Assembly (NCBI RefSeq): GCF_947259555.1
Contig: NZ_CAMYMD010000009.1
Coordinates: 1 to 45,720 of the forward strand
Direction: 5' to 3'
From: an uncultured Roseovarius sp.
GTDB taxonomy: Bacteria > Pseudomonadota > Alphaproteobacteria > Rhodobacterales > Rhodobacteraceae
Length of the DNA stretch: 45,720 nucleotides
Numbering within the stretch: the first letter of the stretch is position 1; every line of letters starts with the position of its first letter. A model generated the notes under the pieces. It searched no databases. It worked only from the letters and a program-made list of their open reading frames with translations, and was not told the origin of the DNA. The position numbers were made by a program, and so were the translations under genes. Positions 25,952 through 34,278 of this stretch are shown piece after piece.

Positions 25952-26635
25952 TTGACCCCCGAAACCCTCATCACGAGCGACCATAACGGCATTGAGTGGC
26001 ATCTCTCCGCCGGAATCGTGACCTACCCCGAGGCCATCACGGCGATGGAGGACCGGGTTGCGCGAATCGCAAACGGCACCGCGCCAGAGGCGATATGGCT
26101 GTTGGAACACCCTGCGCTCTATACTGCGGGCACCTCGGCCAAACCCGCCGACCTGACCGACCCCGACCGATTTCCGGTTTTCGAGGCACGGCGCGGCGGA
26201 CAATACACCTATCATGGCCCAGGTCAGCGCGTAGTATATGTCATGCTCGACGTCGGACGGCGCGGGCGGGACGTGCGCCGGTTCGTTCAGCAACTCGAAA
26301 CCTGGGTGATCGCCACACTGGACACCTTTAACGTGAAGGGAGAAATCCGCGAAGGACGCGTGGGCGTCTGGGTCACGCGGGAAGACAAGCCGCTGACTGC
26401 AACCGGGCAAAAGCCCGAAGACAAGATCGCCGCCATAGGCATTCGCCTCCGAAAATGGGTCAGCTTCCATGGCATCTCGATCAATGTCGAACCGAACCTT
26501 GAGCATTTCACCGGTATCGTACCCTGCGGCATCACTGAGCATGGTGTCACCAGCCTTGTCGACCTGGGTTTGCCAGTGACAATGACCGACCTCGATATCG
26601 CCTTGCGGGATACGTTCTCGCGAACATTTGTATGA
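25952..26635 (+). CDS. lipB: Octanoyl-[ACP]:protein octanoyltransferase
   Basis: 227 residues. LipB moves octanoate from acyl carrier protein to lipoyl domains, the first step of lipoate synthesis. Motifs are [34 protein letters not shown] near residue 79, EGRVGVWV, the catalytic lysine in [18 protein letters not shown] (about 155) and the catalytic cysteine in [11 protein letters not shown] (about 188). The start is a TTG at 25952; no in-frame ATG lies close enough upstream and the domain begins within a few residues. A weak GAG lies upstream. Confidence 0.95.
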   Translation: MTPETLITSDHNGIEWHLSAGIVTYPEAITAMEDRVARIANGTAPEAIWLLEHPALYTAGTSAKPADLTDPDRFPVFEARRGGQYTYHGPGQRVVYVMLDVGRRGRDVRRFVQQLETWVIATLDTFNVKGEIREGRVGVWVTREDKPLTATGQKPEDKIAAIGIRLRKWVSFHGISINVEPNLEHFTGIVPCGITEHGVTSLVDLGLPVTMTDLDIALRDTFSRTFV

Positions 26636-26731
26636 GGCAAACCTGCCTGCGACCAAAATAGGAGGTTGCAAGCGAAAACCGCCGGGCTATGGTTACCCTC
26701 AACACGCAACCAAACGCCAATGAGGTAGCTA

Positions 26732-27121
26732 ATGAAGTCCCTGATTACAGCAACCGCCACGTTTGTGGCGCTCGCACTGCCCGCTTTTGCCGCGGGTGAC
26801 GCCGCAAAAGGCGAGAAAGAATTCAACAAGTGTAAAGCATGCCACATGATCGCCTCGGACGACGAGACAATCGTGCGTGGCGGTCGGACCGGCCCAAACC
26901 TGTATGGTGTGATCGGTCGCACGATGGGCAGTGTTGAGGATTTCCGTTACTCTGACGGGTTGAAAGCCAAGGCAGAAGCTGGCGAAGTCTGGGACCAAGC
27001 GAAGTTGGCGGAATATGTCACCGATCCCAATGAATTCCTCGGCAGCCGGTCCAAGATGACGTTCAAACTGCGCAAAGGTTCCGAGGACGTGGCAGCCTAT
27101 CTGGCGACATTCTCGGAGTAA
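26732..27121 (+). CDS. Class I c-type cytochrome
   Basis: 129 residues with GAGGT upstream. The signal peptide MKSLITATATFVALALPAFA directs it to the periplasm. One haem site, CKACH, lies near residue 35 and the distal methionine ligand is likely in SRSKMTFKL near residue 109. RGGRTGPNLYGVIGR is the cytochrome c2/c550-type core. It should shuttle electrons between the bc1 complex and oxidases or other acceptors; the precise partner is unknown. A hairpin terminator follows 23 nt after the stop. Confidence 0.93.
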   Translation: MKSLITATATFVALALPAFAAGDAAKGEKEFNKCKACHMIASDDETIVRGGRTGPNLYGVIGRTMGSVEDFRYSDGLKAKAEAGEVWDQAKLAEYVTDPNEFLGSRSKMTFKLRKGSEDVAAYLATFSE

Positions 27122-27143
27122 GAGCGGCACGCTCATTCGATCC

Positions 27144-27179
27144 AAAGGGTCCGGCGTCAGCGACGTACGGGCCCTTTTT
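27144..27179 (+). terminator. Rho-independent terminator of the cytochrome c gene
   Basis: A 10-bp stem (AAAGGGTCCG with CGGGCCCTTT, one G-T pair) encloses a 14-nt loop and runs into TTTTT. It lies between the convergent cytochrome c and ACR3 genes. Confidence 0.75.
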
Positions 27180-27194
27180 GCCTTAACTGCGCCG

Positions 27195-28202
27195 TCAGGC
27201 GAACCGCGCACGCGTCCGGTTGGCGAAGGCCACGAGCGACAACATCACCGGCACCTCGACCAGCACACCCACCACCGTCGCCAGCGCCGCGCCGGAATTG
27301 AGCCCGAACAGCGAGATCGCCACTGCGACCGCGAGTTCGAAGAAATTTGACGTGCCGATCAGCGCGCAGGGGGCGGCGATGCGGTGTGGCACCTTGAGCA
27401 TCCACGCCGCCGCATAGGCCAGTACGAAGATGCCGTAGGACTGCACGAGGATGGGTGCCGCGATCAGCCCGATCACCATGGGCCGGTCGAGGATCACCTG
27501 CCCCTGAAGGCCGAAGAGGATCACCACCGTCGCGATCAGACCGATCACCGACCACGGCTTGACCCGCGCCTGAAAGGCCGCGATGCGGGCCTCGGATGCC
27601 AGCCTGCGCCGGGTCCAGATGCCTGCCGCCAAGGGCAGCGCCACGAAGAGCAGGACCGAGAGCAGCAGCGTTTCCCACGGCACGGTGATGTCGGTCACAC
27701 CGAGGAGGAACGCCACGATCGGCGCGAAGGCAAAGACCATCACCACGTCGTTCACGCTGACCTGCAACAGGGTATAGCTCTCGTCGCCCTTGGTGAGTTG
27801 CGACCACACGAAGACCATCGCCGTGCAGGGGGCCGCGCCCAGCAGGATCAGCCCGGCGATATATTGCTGCGCGTCAGCGGGCGCGATGAAATCGGCGAAG
27901 ATACCCTCGAAGAACAGCACCGCGAGGGCGGCCATGGTGAAGGGTTTGATCAGCCAGTTGACCGCCAGCGTGATGCCGAGGCCGCGCGGCTGCCGCAGCA
28001 CGTCACGCAGGCTGGAAGGATCGACGCCGACCATCATCGGGTAGACCATCGCCCAGATCAGCACCGCCACCACGAGATTGACGCGCGCCACTTCGGCCGC
28101 CGCAATGGCATTGACCAGCCCCGGGATCGTGTTGCCGATGGCGATGCCCGCGATCATCGCGAGGGCGACCCAGAGGGTGAGGTACCGCTCGAATGTGCTC
28201 AT
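27195..28202 (-). CDS. ACR3-family arsenite efflux transporter
   Basis: 335 residues, about ten hydrophobic helices. It exports arsenite (and possibly antimonite) with proton exchange. The start [11 protein letters not shown] at 28202 overlaps the arsJ stop by 4 nt. Family marks are the cysteine in [16 protein letters not shown] near residue 127, required for transport in studied ACR3 proteins, [13 protein letters not shown], and [14 protein letters not shown] near 285. The length is typical of bacterial Acr3. It is the last gene of the arsenic operon. Confidence 0.95.
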   Translation of the reverse strand: MSTFERYLTLWVALAMIAGIAIGNTIPGLVNAIAAAEVARVNLVVAVLIWAMVYPMMVGVDPSSLRDVLRQPRGLGITLAVNWLIKPFTMAALAVLFFEGIFADFIAPADAQQYIAGLILLGAAPCTAMVFVWSQLTKGDESYTLLQVSVNDVVMVFAFAPIVAFLLGVTDITVPWETLLLSVLLFVALPLAAGIWTRRRLASEARIAAFQARVKPWSVIGLIATVVILFGLQGQVILDRPMVIGLIAAPILVQSYGIFVLAYAAAWMLKVPHRIAAPCALIGTSNFFELAVAVAISLFGLNSGAALATVVGVLVEVPVMLSLVAFANRTRARFA

Positions 28203-29467
28203 GTTGGTGTCTCCGATCCTTGGGTCGCATCGAGCCGCCCGGATGCGAGGGCCGAGGCGGCGATCATCGCGCTTGCCGTGCCCAGCATAAGGGGCAAACC
28301 GCCCGCCTGATAGGTCAGCCCCGAGAGCACCGTGCCCAGAAGCCGCCCGCCTGCATTGGCCATGTAGTAGAAGCCTACGTCCATTGTCACGCGCTCGGCT
28401 TGGGTGAAGGCGAGGATCAGGTAGGAATGCAGCGCCGAATTGACGGCGAAGATGGCCCCGAAGGCCAAGAGCCCGGCAATCAGCGTCACCGTCAGCCATG
28501 TCTGCGGCCCACCCGCCAGCAGCGCCACGGCGGTCAGGGCCACCGGCACCACGAGCAAGGCCAGGGCCCAGCCCCGCGCCGCGCGAATGAGATCGCCCTC
28601 GGGGCGGGAGGCCGCGCGCATCAGGCGCGGCGCGCTTGCCTGCACCGCGCCGTACAGGATGATCCAGCCCGCCATGAATGTGCCGATCATGAAGAACGCG
28701 GCGCGATTGCCCGCCTCGGACCCGTCCGAGAGCACGCTGTAGAAATAGACCGGGATGCCCACCACGAACCACACGTCGCGCGCGCCAAACAGGAACACGC
28801 GCGCCGCCGAGAGCCAGTTGACGTTGGCGGATTTCGAGAAGACCTCGGAAAACTTTGCCCCCTTGCGGCCCGTCGGCAGACCCGGCGGCATGGCGAGAGC
28901 CACGACCACGAGGATCAGGGCCAGCACCCCCGCCATAGCCCAGACCGCGCCTGTGAAACCGATCCCGGCGAGGAGCGCCGCGCCCAGCAGGAAGCCCAGC
29001 CCCTTGATCGCGTTCTTGGAGCCGGTGAGCGCCGCGACCCAGCGGAACAGCCCGCCGTCGCCGGTCGGGGCGAGCAGCTTGACGGCGGATTTCGAGGACA
29101 TCTTGGCCAGATCCTTGGCCACGCCGGAGGCCCCCTGCACCACCATCACGTAAGCGACCGAGAGCGCGACGGTCCAGGCAGGATCAAGCTGCGCGAGGGC
29201 AATGAGGGCCAGCACCTGAAGACCAAGCCCGGCATAAAGCGTCGAGGTCAACCCGAAGCGCGCCGCGATCCAGCCCGCAGACAGGTTGGTGACCATGCCC
29301 GCAATCTCGTAGAGCACGAACAGATAGGCCAATTGTACCGGGGTGAACCCGAGCGTGTGAAAGTGCAAGAGCACCAGCATCCTGAGCGCGCCATCGGTCA
29401 GCATGAAGGCCCAATAGGCCGCCGTGACGGCGATATAGGCACTGAGGCCCTCGGGACGTGCCGTCAA
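28199..29467 (-). CDS. arsJ: ArsJ, 1-arseno-3-phosphoglycerate exporter (MFS)
   Basis: 422 residues with about twelve membrane helices (for example [39 protein letters not shown]). The MFS pattern and the [20 protein letters not shown] loop fit ArsJ, which exports 1-arseno-3-phosphoglycerate made by the neighbouring GAPDH. The gene overlaps the GAPDH stop and the ACR3 start by 4 nt each. Its location directly after an ArsJ-type gapdh is the strongest support for the specific name. Confidence 0.92.
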   Translation of the reverse strand: MTARPEGLSAYIAVTAAYWAFMLTDGALRMLVLLHFHTLGFTPVQLAYLFVLYEIAGMVTNLSAGWIAARFGLTSTLYAGLGLQVLALIALAQLDPAWTVALSVAYVMVVQGASGVAKDLAKMSSKSAVKLLAPTGDGGLFRWVAALTGSKNAIKGLGFLLGAALLAGIGFTGAVWAMAGVLALILVVVALAMPPGLPTGRKGAKFSEVFSKSANVNWLSAARVFLFGARDVWFVVGIPVYFYSVLSDGSEAGNRAAFFMIGTFMAGWIILYGAVQASAPRLMRAASRPEGDLIRAARGWALALLVVPVALTAVALLAGGPQTWLTVTLIAGLLAFGAIFAVNSALHSYLILAFTQAERVTMDVGFYYMANAGGRLLGTVLSGLTYQAGGLPLMLGTASAMIAASALASGRLDATQGSETPT

Positions 29468-30462
29468 ACCGTGGCCCCCACCATCAGCGCTACATCGACG
29501 AGGCGATGCGCATAGCCCATCTCGTTGTCATACCACGCATAGACCTTCACCTGCGTGCCATTGATAACCATCGTGGAGGGCGCATCGACGATGCCGGAGC
29601 GGGTGTCGTTGGTGTAATCGGCGCTGACAAGGGGCCGCGTTTCATAGCCGAGGATGCCGGCAAGCGGCCCGTCGGCGGCGGCCTGAAAGAGGGCGTTGAC
29701 CTCCTCCGCGCTGGTCTCGCGGTCCATCTCGAACACGCAATCGGTGATCGAGGCGTTGAGCAGCGGCACGCGCACGGCGTGGCCGTTCAAGCGACCCGTT
29801 AGCTCAGGATAGATCAGCGTGATCGCCGTGGCGCTGCCCGTGGTGGTGGGGATCAGCGAATTGAGCGCCGAGCGCGCGCGACGCAGGTCCTTGGCGGGGC
29901 GATCGACGATGGTTTGCGTGTTGGTCACGTCATGGATCGTGGTGATCGAGCCGTGCTTGATGCCAATCGCCTCATGCAGCACCTTGACCACCGGGGCGAG
30001 GCAATTGGTGGTGCAGCTTGCCGCCGTGACGATGCGGTGGCGGGCAGGCTCATAGATATCGTGATTGACACCGTAGACGATATTGGCGGCGTCGCCGTCC
30101 TTGACCGGGGCGGAGACGACCACCTTTTTCACGCCCGCGTCGAAATAGGGGGCCAGCTTGGCCTCGGTTTTGAAGACGCCGGTGCAGTCGATCACCACAT
30201 CGACACCCTCCAGCGGCAGGTCGCTCAGATCGCGTGTGCCGATGAAGGGCAGGCGCGTGCCGTCGATGGTGACGCTGCCCGCGTCATGCGCAAACACCGC
30301 ATCCCACCGGCCGTGCACCGTGTCAAACTCCAGCAAATGGGCGTGCATTTCGGCATCGCCCACGGCGTCGTTGATCCACGCGATCTGCGCACCGCGCTCC
30401 AGCAGCGGCTTGAGGATCAGCTTGCCGATCCGCCCCAGACCGTTGATTGCATAAACCGTCAT
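29464..30462 (-). CDS. ArsJ-associated glyceraldehyde-3-phosphate dehydrogenase
   Basis: 332 residues. The NAD site [15 protein letters not shown] opens the protein, and the catalytic cysteine lies in [16 protein letters not shown] near residue 150. The proposed role is to use arsenate in place of phosphate and form 1-arseno-3-phosphoglycerate, which ArsJ removes. The protein clearly belongs to the GAPDH fold but is placed in the ars operon with 4-nt overlaps on both sides, so a role in glycolysis is less likely. The start follows the ArsR-ArsC gene by overlap (ATGA). Confidence 0.93.
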   Translation of the reverse strand: MTVYAINGLGRIGKLILKPLLERGAQIAWINDAVGDAEMHAHLLEFDTVHGRWDAVFAHDAGSVTIDGTRLPFIGTRDLSDLPLEGVDVVIDCTGVFKTEAKLAPYFDAGVKKVVVSAPVKDGDAANIVYGVNHDIYEPARHRIVTAASCTTNCLAPVVKVLHEAIGIKHGSITTIHDVTNTQTIVDRPAKDLRRARSALNSLIPTTTGSATAITLIYPELTGRLNGHAVRVPLLNASITDCVFEMDRETSAEEVNALFQAAADGPLAGILGYETRPLVSADYTNDTRSGIVDAPSTMVINGTQVKVYAWYDNEMGYAHRLVDVALMVGATV

Positions 30463-31310
30463 GCCTCGGCCTCATCCGCCGCGCGGCCGATCTCGTCCAC
30501 CGCGGCTTGCAGGCTGACCCGGTCCAGCGTCTCGACCGGCAGCGCGGCGAAGGCGGTGATCCGGTTCTTGAGCGCGCCGTATGCCTGTTGGAAGGCGAGG
30601 CTTTTCTGCGCGTCGGTGCCGGTGGCCAGCACCGGGTCGGGGGTGCCCCAATGGGCGCTGACGGGTTGTCCGGCCCAGGCCGGGCAATCCTCGTTGGCGG
30701 CGCGGTCGCAGACGGTGAAGACAAAATCCATCACCGGGGCGCCCGGCGCGGTGAACTCGTCCACGTGCTTGGCGCGCAGAGCAGAGACATCATGCCCCTT
30801 GGATTTCAGCACCTCGAGCGCGAAGGGGTTGAGCTCGGAAAACGGCCGCGTGCCGGCGGAATGGACGGTGAACCGGTCGCCCGCCATGTCGCGCAGGATG
30901 GTCTCGGCAAAGATAGAGCGGGCAGAGTTGCCCACGCAGATGAACAGCGCGTTGTATGTCTTGTCGGCCATGTCCGGGCCTCCTTGCAAGGTGGGGGGCA
31001 GGGTAGAAGCGGGGGCGCAGATATCGGGCCGCCCGCGACAGCAATCGTTGAGCAGATAATCAAAGGTGCGACGCACCTCTGTCATGTTCATGGAGTACCT
31101 GAGCGACGTGCCGTTGCGCTCTTGCGAGACCAGCCCGGCGCGCATCAGCGCGCTGAGATAGGCCGAGAGGGTCGACGGCTTGAGGCTGAGCGCCTCGGCC
31201 AGCTCGCCCGCCGGAACCCGGTCGGGATAGCGCCGCATCAGGAGCCGGAACAGTTCCAGCCGCTGCGGATGGCCGAGGGTGGCGAGCCTGTCGGGAATCT
31301 TTTTTTCCAT
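30459..31310 (-). CDS. ArsR repressor fused to ArsC-type arsenate reductase (LMW-PTP fold)
   Basis: 283 residues. Residues about 1-98 are an ArsR/SmtB winged helix ([36 protein letters not shown]), ending in C90, C91 and C98 ([11 protein letters not shown]), a likely arsenite site. Residues from about 118 form a low-molecular-weight phosphatase-like reductase with the CX5R loop ICVGNSARS (C125 to R131). [13 protein letters not shown], near 192, supplies candidate further redox cysteines. Thus sensor and reductase are one chain. It is first in the operon; the promoter and probable operator lie directly upstream. No ribosome site precedes the ATG. Confidence 0.93.
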   Translation of the reverse strand: MEKKIPDRLATLGHPQRLELFRLLMRRYPDRVPAGELAEALSLKPSTLSAYLSALMRAGLVSQERNGTSLRYSMNMTEVRRTFDYLLNDCCRGRPDICAPASTLPPTLQGGPDMADKTYNALFICVGNSARSIFAETILRDMAGDRFTVHSAGTRPFSELNPFALEVLKSKGHDVSALRAKHVDEFTAPGAPVMDFVFTVCDRAANEDCPAWAGQPVSAHWGTPDPVLATGTDAQKSLAFQQAYGALKNRITAFAALPVETLDRVSLQAAVDEIGRAADEAEA

Positions 31311-31345
31311 ATTTCGTGAATATATGAATTAGAACGATGCAACAA
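31311..31345 (-). promoter_or_regulatory. Promoter/operator of the ars operon
   Basis: Read on the minus strand, TTGTTG (31340-31345) and TATTCA (31317-31322) are 17 bp apart, and the -10 ends 6 nt before the ATG. An inverted repeat with arms ATATT/AATAT centred on TCGTG overlaps the -10 and start codon, and a TTCATATATTC stretch follows upstream. This is where an ArsR protein would block transcription. The short distance implies a leaderless message. Confidence 0.5.
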
Positions 31346-31492
31346 GTGAAGATTTTGTGACGCCGGGGCGGGAAAATCGCCCCTGCGTTGCGCCGGTTTG
31401 GCGTCGGTATCGCGTCGGTGCGGGCGCGCGCCGGCCCAAGGCGATATTAACCCGGTGCGCCGAGGGTGACCCAACGCAACCGGAGACCCCGC

Positions 31493-31822
31493 ATGGCCCG
31501 TATGACCAAGACCGAACGCCTCGCCCGCGATACGCTGATGCGGGACCTCATCCACCTCAGCCGCGACGGCTGGATCGACGCCACGCTCGCCGAGGCGGTG
31601 CCCGATGCGTGGCACACGCTGGAGGCCGATATCGACGTCGAGGAACCGCGCGAGAAGGTAACGCTCTATCTCGACCGGTCGGTAGCGCGGTTCTATCGCG
31701 GCATGGGGCGCGGCTATCACGCGCGGATCAACCGGCTGCTGCGGACATGGGCGCAAATGAAGATCGCCGGCGAGGTGCGGCTGGATGCGTATCTGGCGAA
31801 GCGGGTGACGGGGGAGGAGTAG
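31493..31822 (+). CDS. BrnA-antitoxin-like protein without adjacent toxin
   Basis: 109 residues. GGAGA lies 7 nt before the ATG at 31493; an in-frame start at 31466 has no site. The C-terminal half (KVTLYLDRSVARFYRGMGRG, YHARINRLLRTWAQ) follows the BrnA antitoxin pattern, a ribbon-helix-helix DNA-binding fold. The N-terminal half (LMRDLIHLSRDGWIDATLAE) is an extension not seen in classical short BrnA. No BrnT-like gene lies next to it, though a separate brnTA pair lies 2.1 kb away. It is divergent from the ars operon. It could be a stand-alone regulator. Confidence 0.7.
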   Translation: MARMTKTERLARDTLMRDLIHLSRDGWIDATLAEAVPDAWHTLEADIDVEEPREKVTLYLDRSVARFYRGMGRGYHARINRLLRTWAQMKIAGEVRLDAYLAKRVTGEE

Positions 31823-32070
31823 CGCGGGGTGGATGTGGTCGGTGGGCACCGGCCCTACCCCAAGCCACCGGACCACCGCGCGGAGCGCGTCACTGAACCT
31901 ATTCTGCGATGACATTCGCGAGTCTCTTTGGCGTCCGACCTTCGCAAGCAAATCGGCTTGAAATCCACGGGCTCTACAGGGCCACTCCAGACCGGGCTTG
32001 TGGGTTCAGCCTTGAAAAGGCGGGCAAGATCGGCCAGCATTAACTAATTTCAATTAGAAAGTATCCGTTC

Positions 32071-32448
32071 ATGCATACCCGACATATAGCCCAGCTCAAT
32101 TTCGCGGCCCTCGCAACCACCCTGATCACCGCTGCCGGTCCTGCTGCCGCCTGCAAATACGGCACCTGCTGGAACGCGGTCGCGGCGGGCTCCAACGGCG
32201 CGGCGGGCTACGCCGCCGATCAGGCCACTGCGCCCCGCGCATCCGAACTTGCCGCTCGCGCCTGTGGCCCGAACTGCGCAGCGGTCGAAGTGTTCAATGG
32301 CGGCTGTGGCGCACTTGCCACCTCTCGCAACGGCACCGCGCATCTGGGCCTTGGCGCGAGCCGGGAAGAAGCGCGTACCAGCGCCATGGACAAATGCAGC
32401 AGCCTTGGCGCGTTCTGCACCTTTCGCGTTGGCATCTGTTCGCGATGA
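32071..32448 (+). CDS. DUF4189-type exported small protein
   Basis: 125 residues. A signal peptide (LNFAALATTLITAAGPAAA) leads to a cysteine-rich mature protein with CKYGTCWNAVAAG, ACGPNCAAVEVFNGGCGALA, and a C-terminal CSSLGAFCTF-type pair. The WNAVAAG - NGGCGALA - LGLGASREEARTSAMDKC order is that of DUF4189, whose function is unknown. Six or more cysteines suggest periplasmic disulfides. No operon partner is present. The start ATG at 32071 has no strong ribosome site. Confidence 0.7.
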   Translation: MHTRHIAQLNFAALATTLITAAGPAAACKYGTCWNAVAAGSNGAAGYAADQATAPRASELAARACGPNCAAVEVFNGGCGALATSRNGTAHLGLGASREEARTSAMDKCSSLGAFCTFRVGICSR

Positions 32449-32697
32449 GCGCCGCGTCGTGCGGGCAACGGAATTTTAAAGCACTGTCCGTCTGTCTGGA
32501 CCGAAGGTGCTCGACACAGAGGTGAAATCCTCGTTGGGCGCGCTGGCCGTTCATTCGGATGGTGCGAAGAATCCCGCGAGTTCGTCCTGGATGCAGCAAG
32601 CGTACGACATTCTTATTCGTAGCTTACGTGGACATCAGAAGGTCGGCTCTGGCTTGAATAGGTCAAGCGGGTGCTGCGCATAGCTTGTTCGGTATAG

Positions 32698-32763
32698 GTC
32701 ATCCTCGGGCTTGACCCAAGGATCTGGTTGGCGAGAGATCCTCGGGTCAAGCCCGAGGATGAC
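32698..32763. repeat. Dispersed palindromic element (REP-like)
   Basis: Two 28-nt arms (32698-32725 and 32736-32763) are inverted copies with one mismatch and 10 bp between them. Each arm contains its own palindrome (CTCGGG, then CTTGA, then CCCGAG). From memory, closely similar palindromes with CCTCGGGCTTGACCCGAGG are scattered in alphaproteobacterial intergenic regions. Confidence 0.8.
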
Positions 32764-32813
32764 GGGGAGGTGGGGTCGCGTTGCTTAGCAGCGCTGCAGA
32801 CAGGAGAGCAAAC

Positions 32814-32966
32814 GCCCCGCCGCGCGATGGCCGACGCGCGCGGGGGCGATCCGACGGATGCGCATGTCACTTTATCTCAGCCACATCCGCGTGACCTTCA
32901 TACGGTGCACCCAGTCTCACCAAATCGCCGCCGCGTGGGGGCGCGTCGGCGATCGCGCGGCGGGCC
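32814..32966. repeat. Long imperfect inverted repeat
   Basis: Arms at 32814-32850 and 32924-32966 are inverted copies. The best block is 24 nt (32816-32839 against 32941-32964) with one mismatch. They are separated by about 75 bp of non-coding sequence. It might be a small non-autonomous mobile element or a structured RNA; no transposase is present. Confidence 0.6.
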
Positions 32967-33076
32967 TGCGGCCCTTGGTTCCGCGCGGGGGACGAGCTGG
33001 CAAGGCCATTGATAAATACTGTAGGTAAGCTCGTACTCTTAACTTGCCACACTATTCAGCGTTCCGAGCCTGATGT

Positions 33077-33652
33077 TCACCATACTCTCCAGTCCGTCGC
33101 GCGTATAAATGTATCCCTTATTTGTTCGTCCCAGTTGTACTGGTCTAAAAACTCTTTGGGAAATCGATCTTTGCCTTCTTGCCTTACGATATCAAAGATG
33201 TCGTCAAAAATTTGAAAATGCATTTCAACGGCGCTTTGGATTCCCGAAATGTGATGAATGCATCCCTTCGCCTTCAAAGACATAATAATAACGCTATTTG
33301 GCGTTGCCTTGAATGCTCTAATTCCAGCTTGAGTGCAGTAGTAAAGTACGCATAACTCTCCGAAATTGAGATCCAGAAAAACCTCTTTAATTCGGCTTCT
33401 TCGCTTTAATTTAAAAAAATGTCGGCGTACCAGCTGCGAAAGAAATTGTAGAAAATGCAACACCAAATTAGCAAAAGACAAAATGCCAATTACTGTCAGG
33501 GCACCGGCATTTTCGATAATAATGGAAGGCAGCTGCAGATCGAGTTTTTGGTAGGGAACAAGTAGCAAGATTAATGAAGAGACGCACAAGAATACAGATA
33601 ATCGTACGTCTCTGATTAGATCAGCTAAATCTCTCACCCAGCCAAACGTCAT
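33077..33652 (-). CDS. Superinfection exclusion B (SieB)-like membrane protein
   Basis: 191 residues and strikingly AT-rich. Two transmembrane segments are visible: about 17-34 (RLSVFLCVSSLILLLVP) and 47-72 (NAGALTVIGILSFANLVLHF), followed by a basic stretch (RRHFFKLKRRSR). The remaining 100 residues are cytoplasmic (LNFGELCVLYYCTQAGIRAF, QIFDDIFDIVRQEGKDRF). This two-helix plus cytosolic layout resembles SieB-type superinfection exclusion proteins, which abort growth of some phages. The match is by layout and a weak sequence impression, so the function is tentative. An AGGGGG lies 11 nt before the ATG. Base composition suggests recent transfer. Confidence 0.55.
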   Translation of the reverse strand: MTFGWVRDLADLIRDVRLSVFLCVSSLILLLVPYQKLDLQLPSIIIENAGALTVIGILSFANLVLHFLQFLSQLVRRHFFKLKRRSRIKEVFLDLNFGELCVLYYCTQAGIRAFKATPNSVIIMSLKAKGCIHHISGIQSAVEMHFQIFDDIFDIVRQEGKDRFPKEFLDQYNWDEQIRDTFIRATDWRVW

Positions 33653-33675
33653 TTGAAAAATGGCCCCCTCACCTC

Positions 33676-33701
33676 ACAAACTTCTTATACTTCGCCCGCT
33701 T
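33676..33701. repeat. Copy of the ettA 3' end, left of brnTA
   Basis: 26 nt with 23 identities to 34286-34311. On the minus strand it reads KRAKYKKFVR followed by a stop, in the same frame as the true ettA end KRVKHKKFVR. It therefore looks like a second ettA tail beyond brnTA. Confidence 0.7.
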
Positions 33702-33754
33702 CCGCTTCAGCGCGCCTCGGGTCGAGGCGACGCGCACGGCCTTTTCGCCGTCCC

Positions 33755-33997
33755 TCACACCGCCTTCTCGATGGCTTCGCGCACCAATCGCTGATAGGGG
33801 ATACCGCGCTCTTTTGCCCGTGCCTTGAGCGCGGACACGAGGGCTTCGGGCACGCGCATGGTGATGCGGGCGGTTTTGGGCAGGCGTTCCCAATCGAGCG
33901 GCTGGAACTGTGAAAAGTCCAAGTCGGACAGGTCTTGGTCGAGGAAGGCTTCGGCCTCCTCATCCGTCGTCATTTCCGGCACCAAGCGTTTTTTCAT
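33755..33997 (-). CDS. brnA: BrnA-type antitoxin
   Basis: 80 residues. AGGTGG lies 6 nt before the ATG. The N-terminal part (MTTDEEAEAFLDQDLSDLDF) is acidic and binds toxin in studied BrnA; the C-terminal part (ARITMRVPEALVSALKARAK, IPYQRLVREAI) is a ribbon-helix-helix of CopG type. BrnA neutralises BrnT and represses the operon. It starts 38 nt inside the brnT frame, a normal coupling for this system. Both genes lie downstream of ettA on the same strand. Confidence 0.88.
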   Translation of the reverse strand: MKKRLVPEMTTDEEAEAFLDQDLSDLDFSQFQPLDWERLPKTARITMRVPEALVSALKARAKERGIPYQRLVREAIEKAV

Positions 33998-34265
33998 ATT
34001 TGACCACCTCTCTTGCGTGCATGTATCGCGCGCTGATCGGGCGCAGCCGCCCGTCGCGCCAACAGAAAGCGACGAAGACAGGGCGGCCCTCGTTAGTGCG
34101 GCTTATGGCGATGAAGCGTTGTTCCTCGCCGGAATGCCGCGCGTCGGGGGCCACCCGCGCGCCATGTGTCAGGGCAAATTCGATCTGCGCAATGCTCAGG
34201 CCGTGTTTCTGACACTTGGCGCGGTTGCCATCATCCCAGTCAAATGTATGTACATTCGTGCGCAC
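33960..34265 (-). CDS. brnT: BrnT-type ribonuclease toxin
   Basis: 101 residues from a GTG at 34265; a TTG at 34289 would overlap the ettA stop. The N-terminal pattern FDWDDGNRAKCQKHGLSIAQ is the BrnT opening (FEWD...NxxKHG). ARHSGEEQRFIAISRTNEGR and PVFVAFCWRDGRLRPISAR hold the strand-rich core and conserved arginine, and the terminus has AREVVKYE. BrnT is a ribosome-independent mRNA interferase-like RNase of RelE fold. Start choice is uncertain, and a palindrome-like ATGTATGTACAT (34244-34255) just inside the frame could be an operator. Confidence 0.88.
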   Translation of the reverse strand: MRTNVHTFDWDDGNRAKCQKHGLSIAQIEFALTHGARVAPDARHSGEEQRFIAISRTNEGRPVFVAFCWRDGRLRPISARYMHAREVVKYEKTLGAGNDDG

Positions 34266-34278
34266 AATCAAGAGGTGG

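Larger units (their letters stand above)
32449..33076. other. Gene-poor region with palindromic repeats
   Basis: No convincing gene is present in these 628 bp. The stretch holds two inverted-repeat elements (32698-32763 and 32814-32966, listed separately). Short open frames here are made of the repeats themselves. Local GC drops sharply near 33020, where the AT-rich SieB-like gene begins. Confidence 0.5.

Noticed and set aside
28193..29515. 440-aa plus-strand frame over arsJ
   Set aside because: Shadow of a gene with clear membrane helices; extreme His/Arg/Gln content is typical of antisense of GC-rich coding DNA.
32613..32870. 85-aa minus-strand frame
   Set aside because: Contains the SSGLTRGS...SSPRMT pattern produced by the dispersed palindrome; not a real gene.
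33669..33893. 74-aa frame ending KKFVR
   Set aside because: Mostly overlaps brnA in another frame; only its final codons, the ettA-tail copy, are meaningful and are listed as a repeat.
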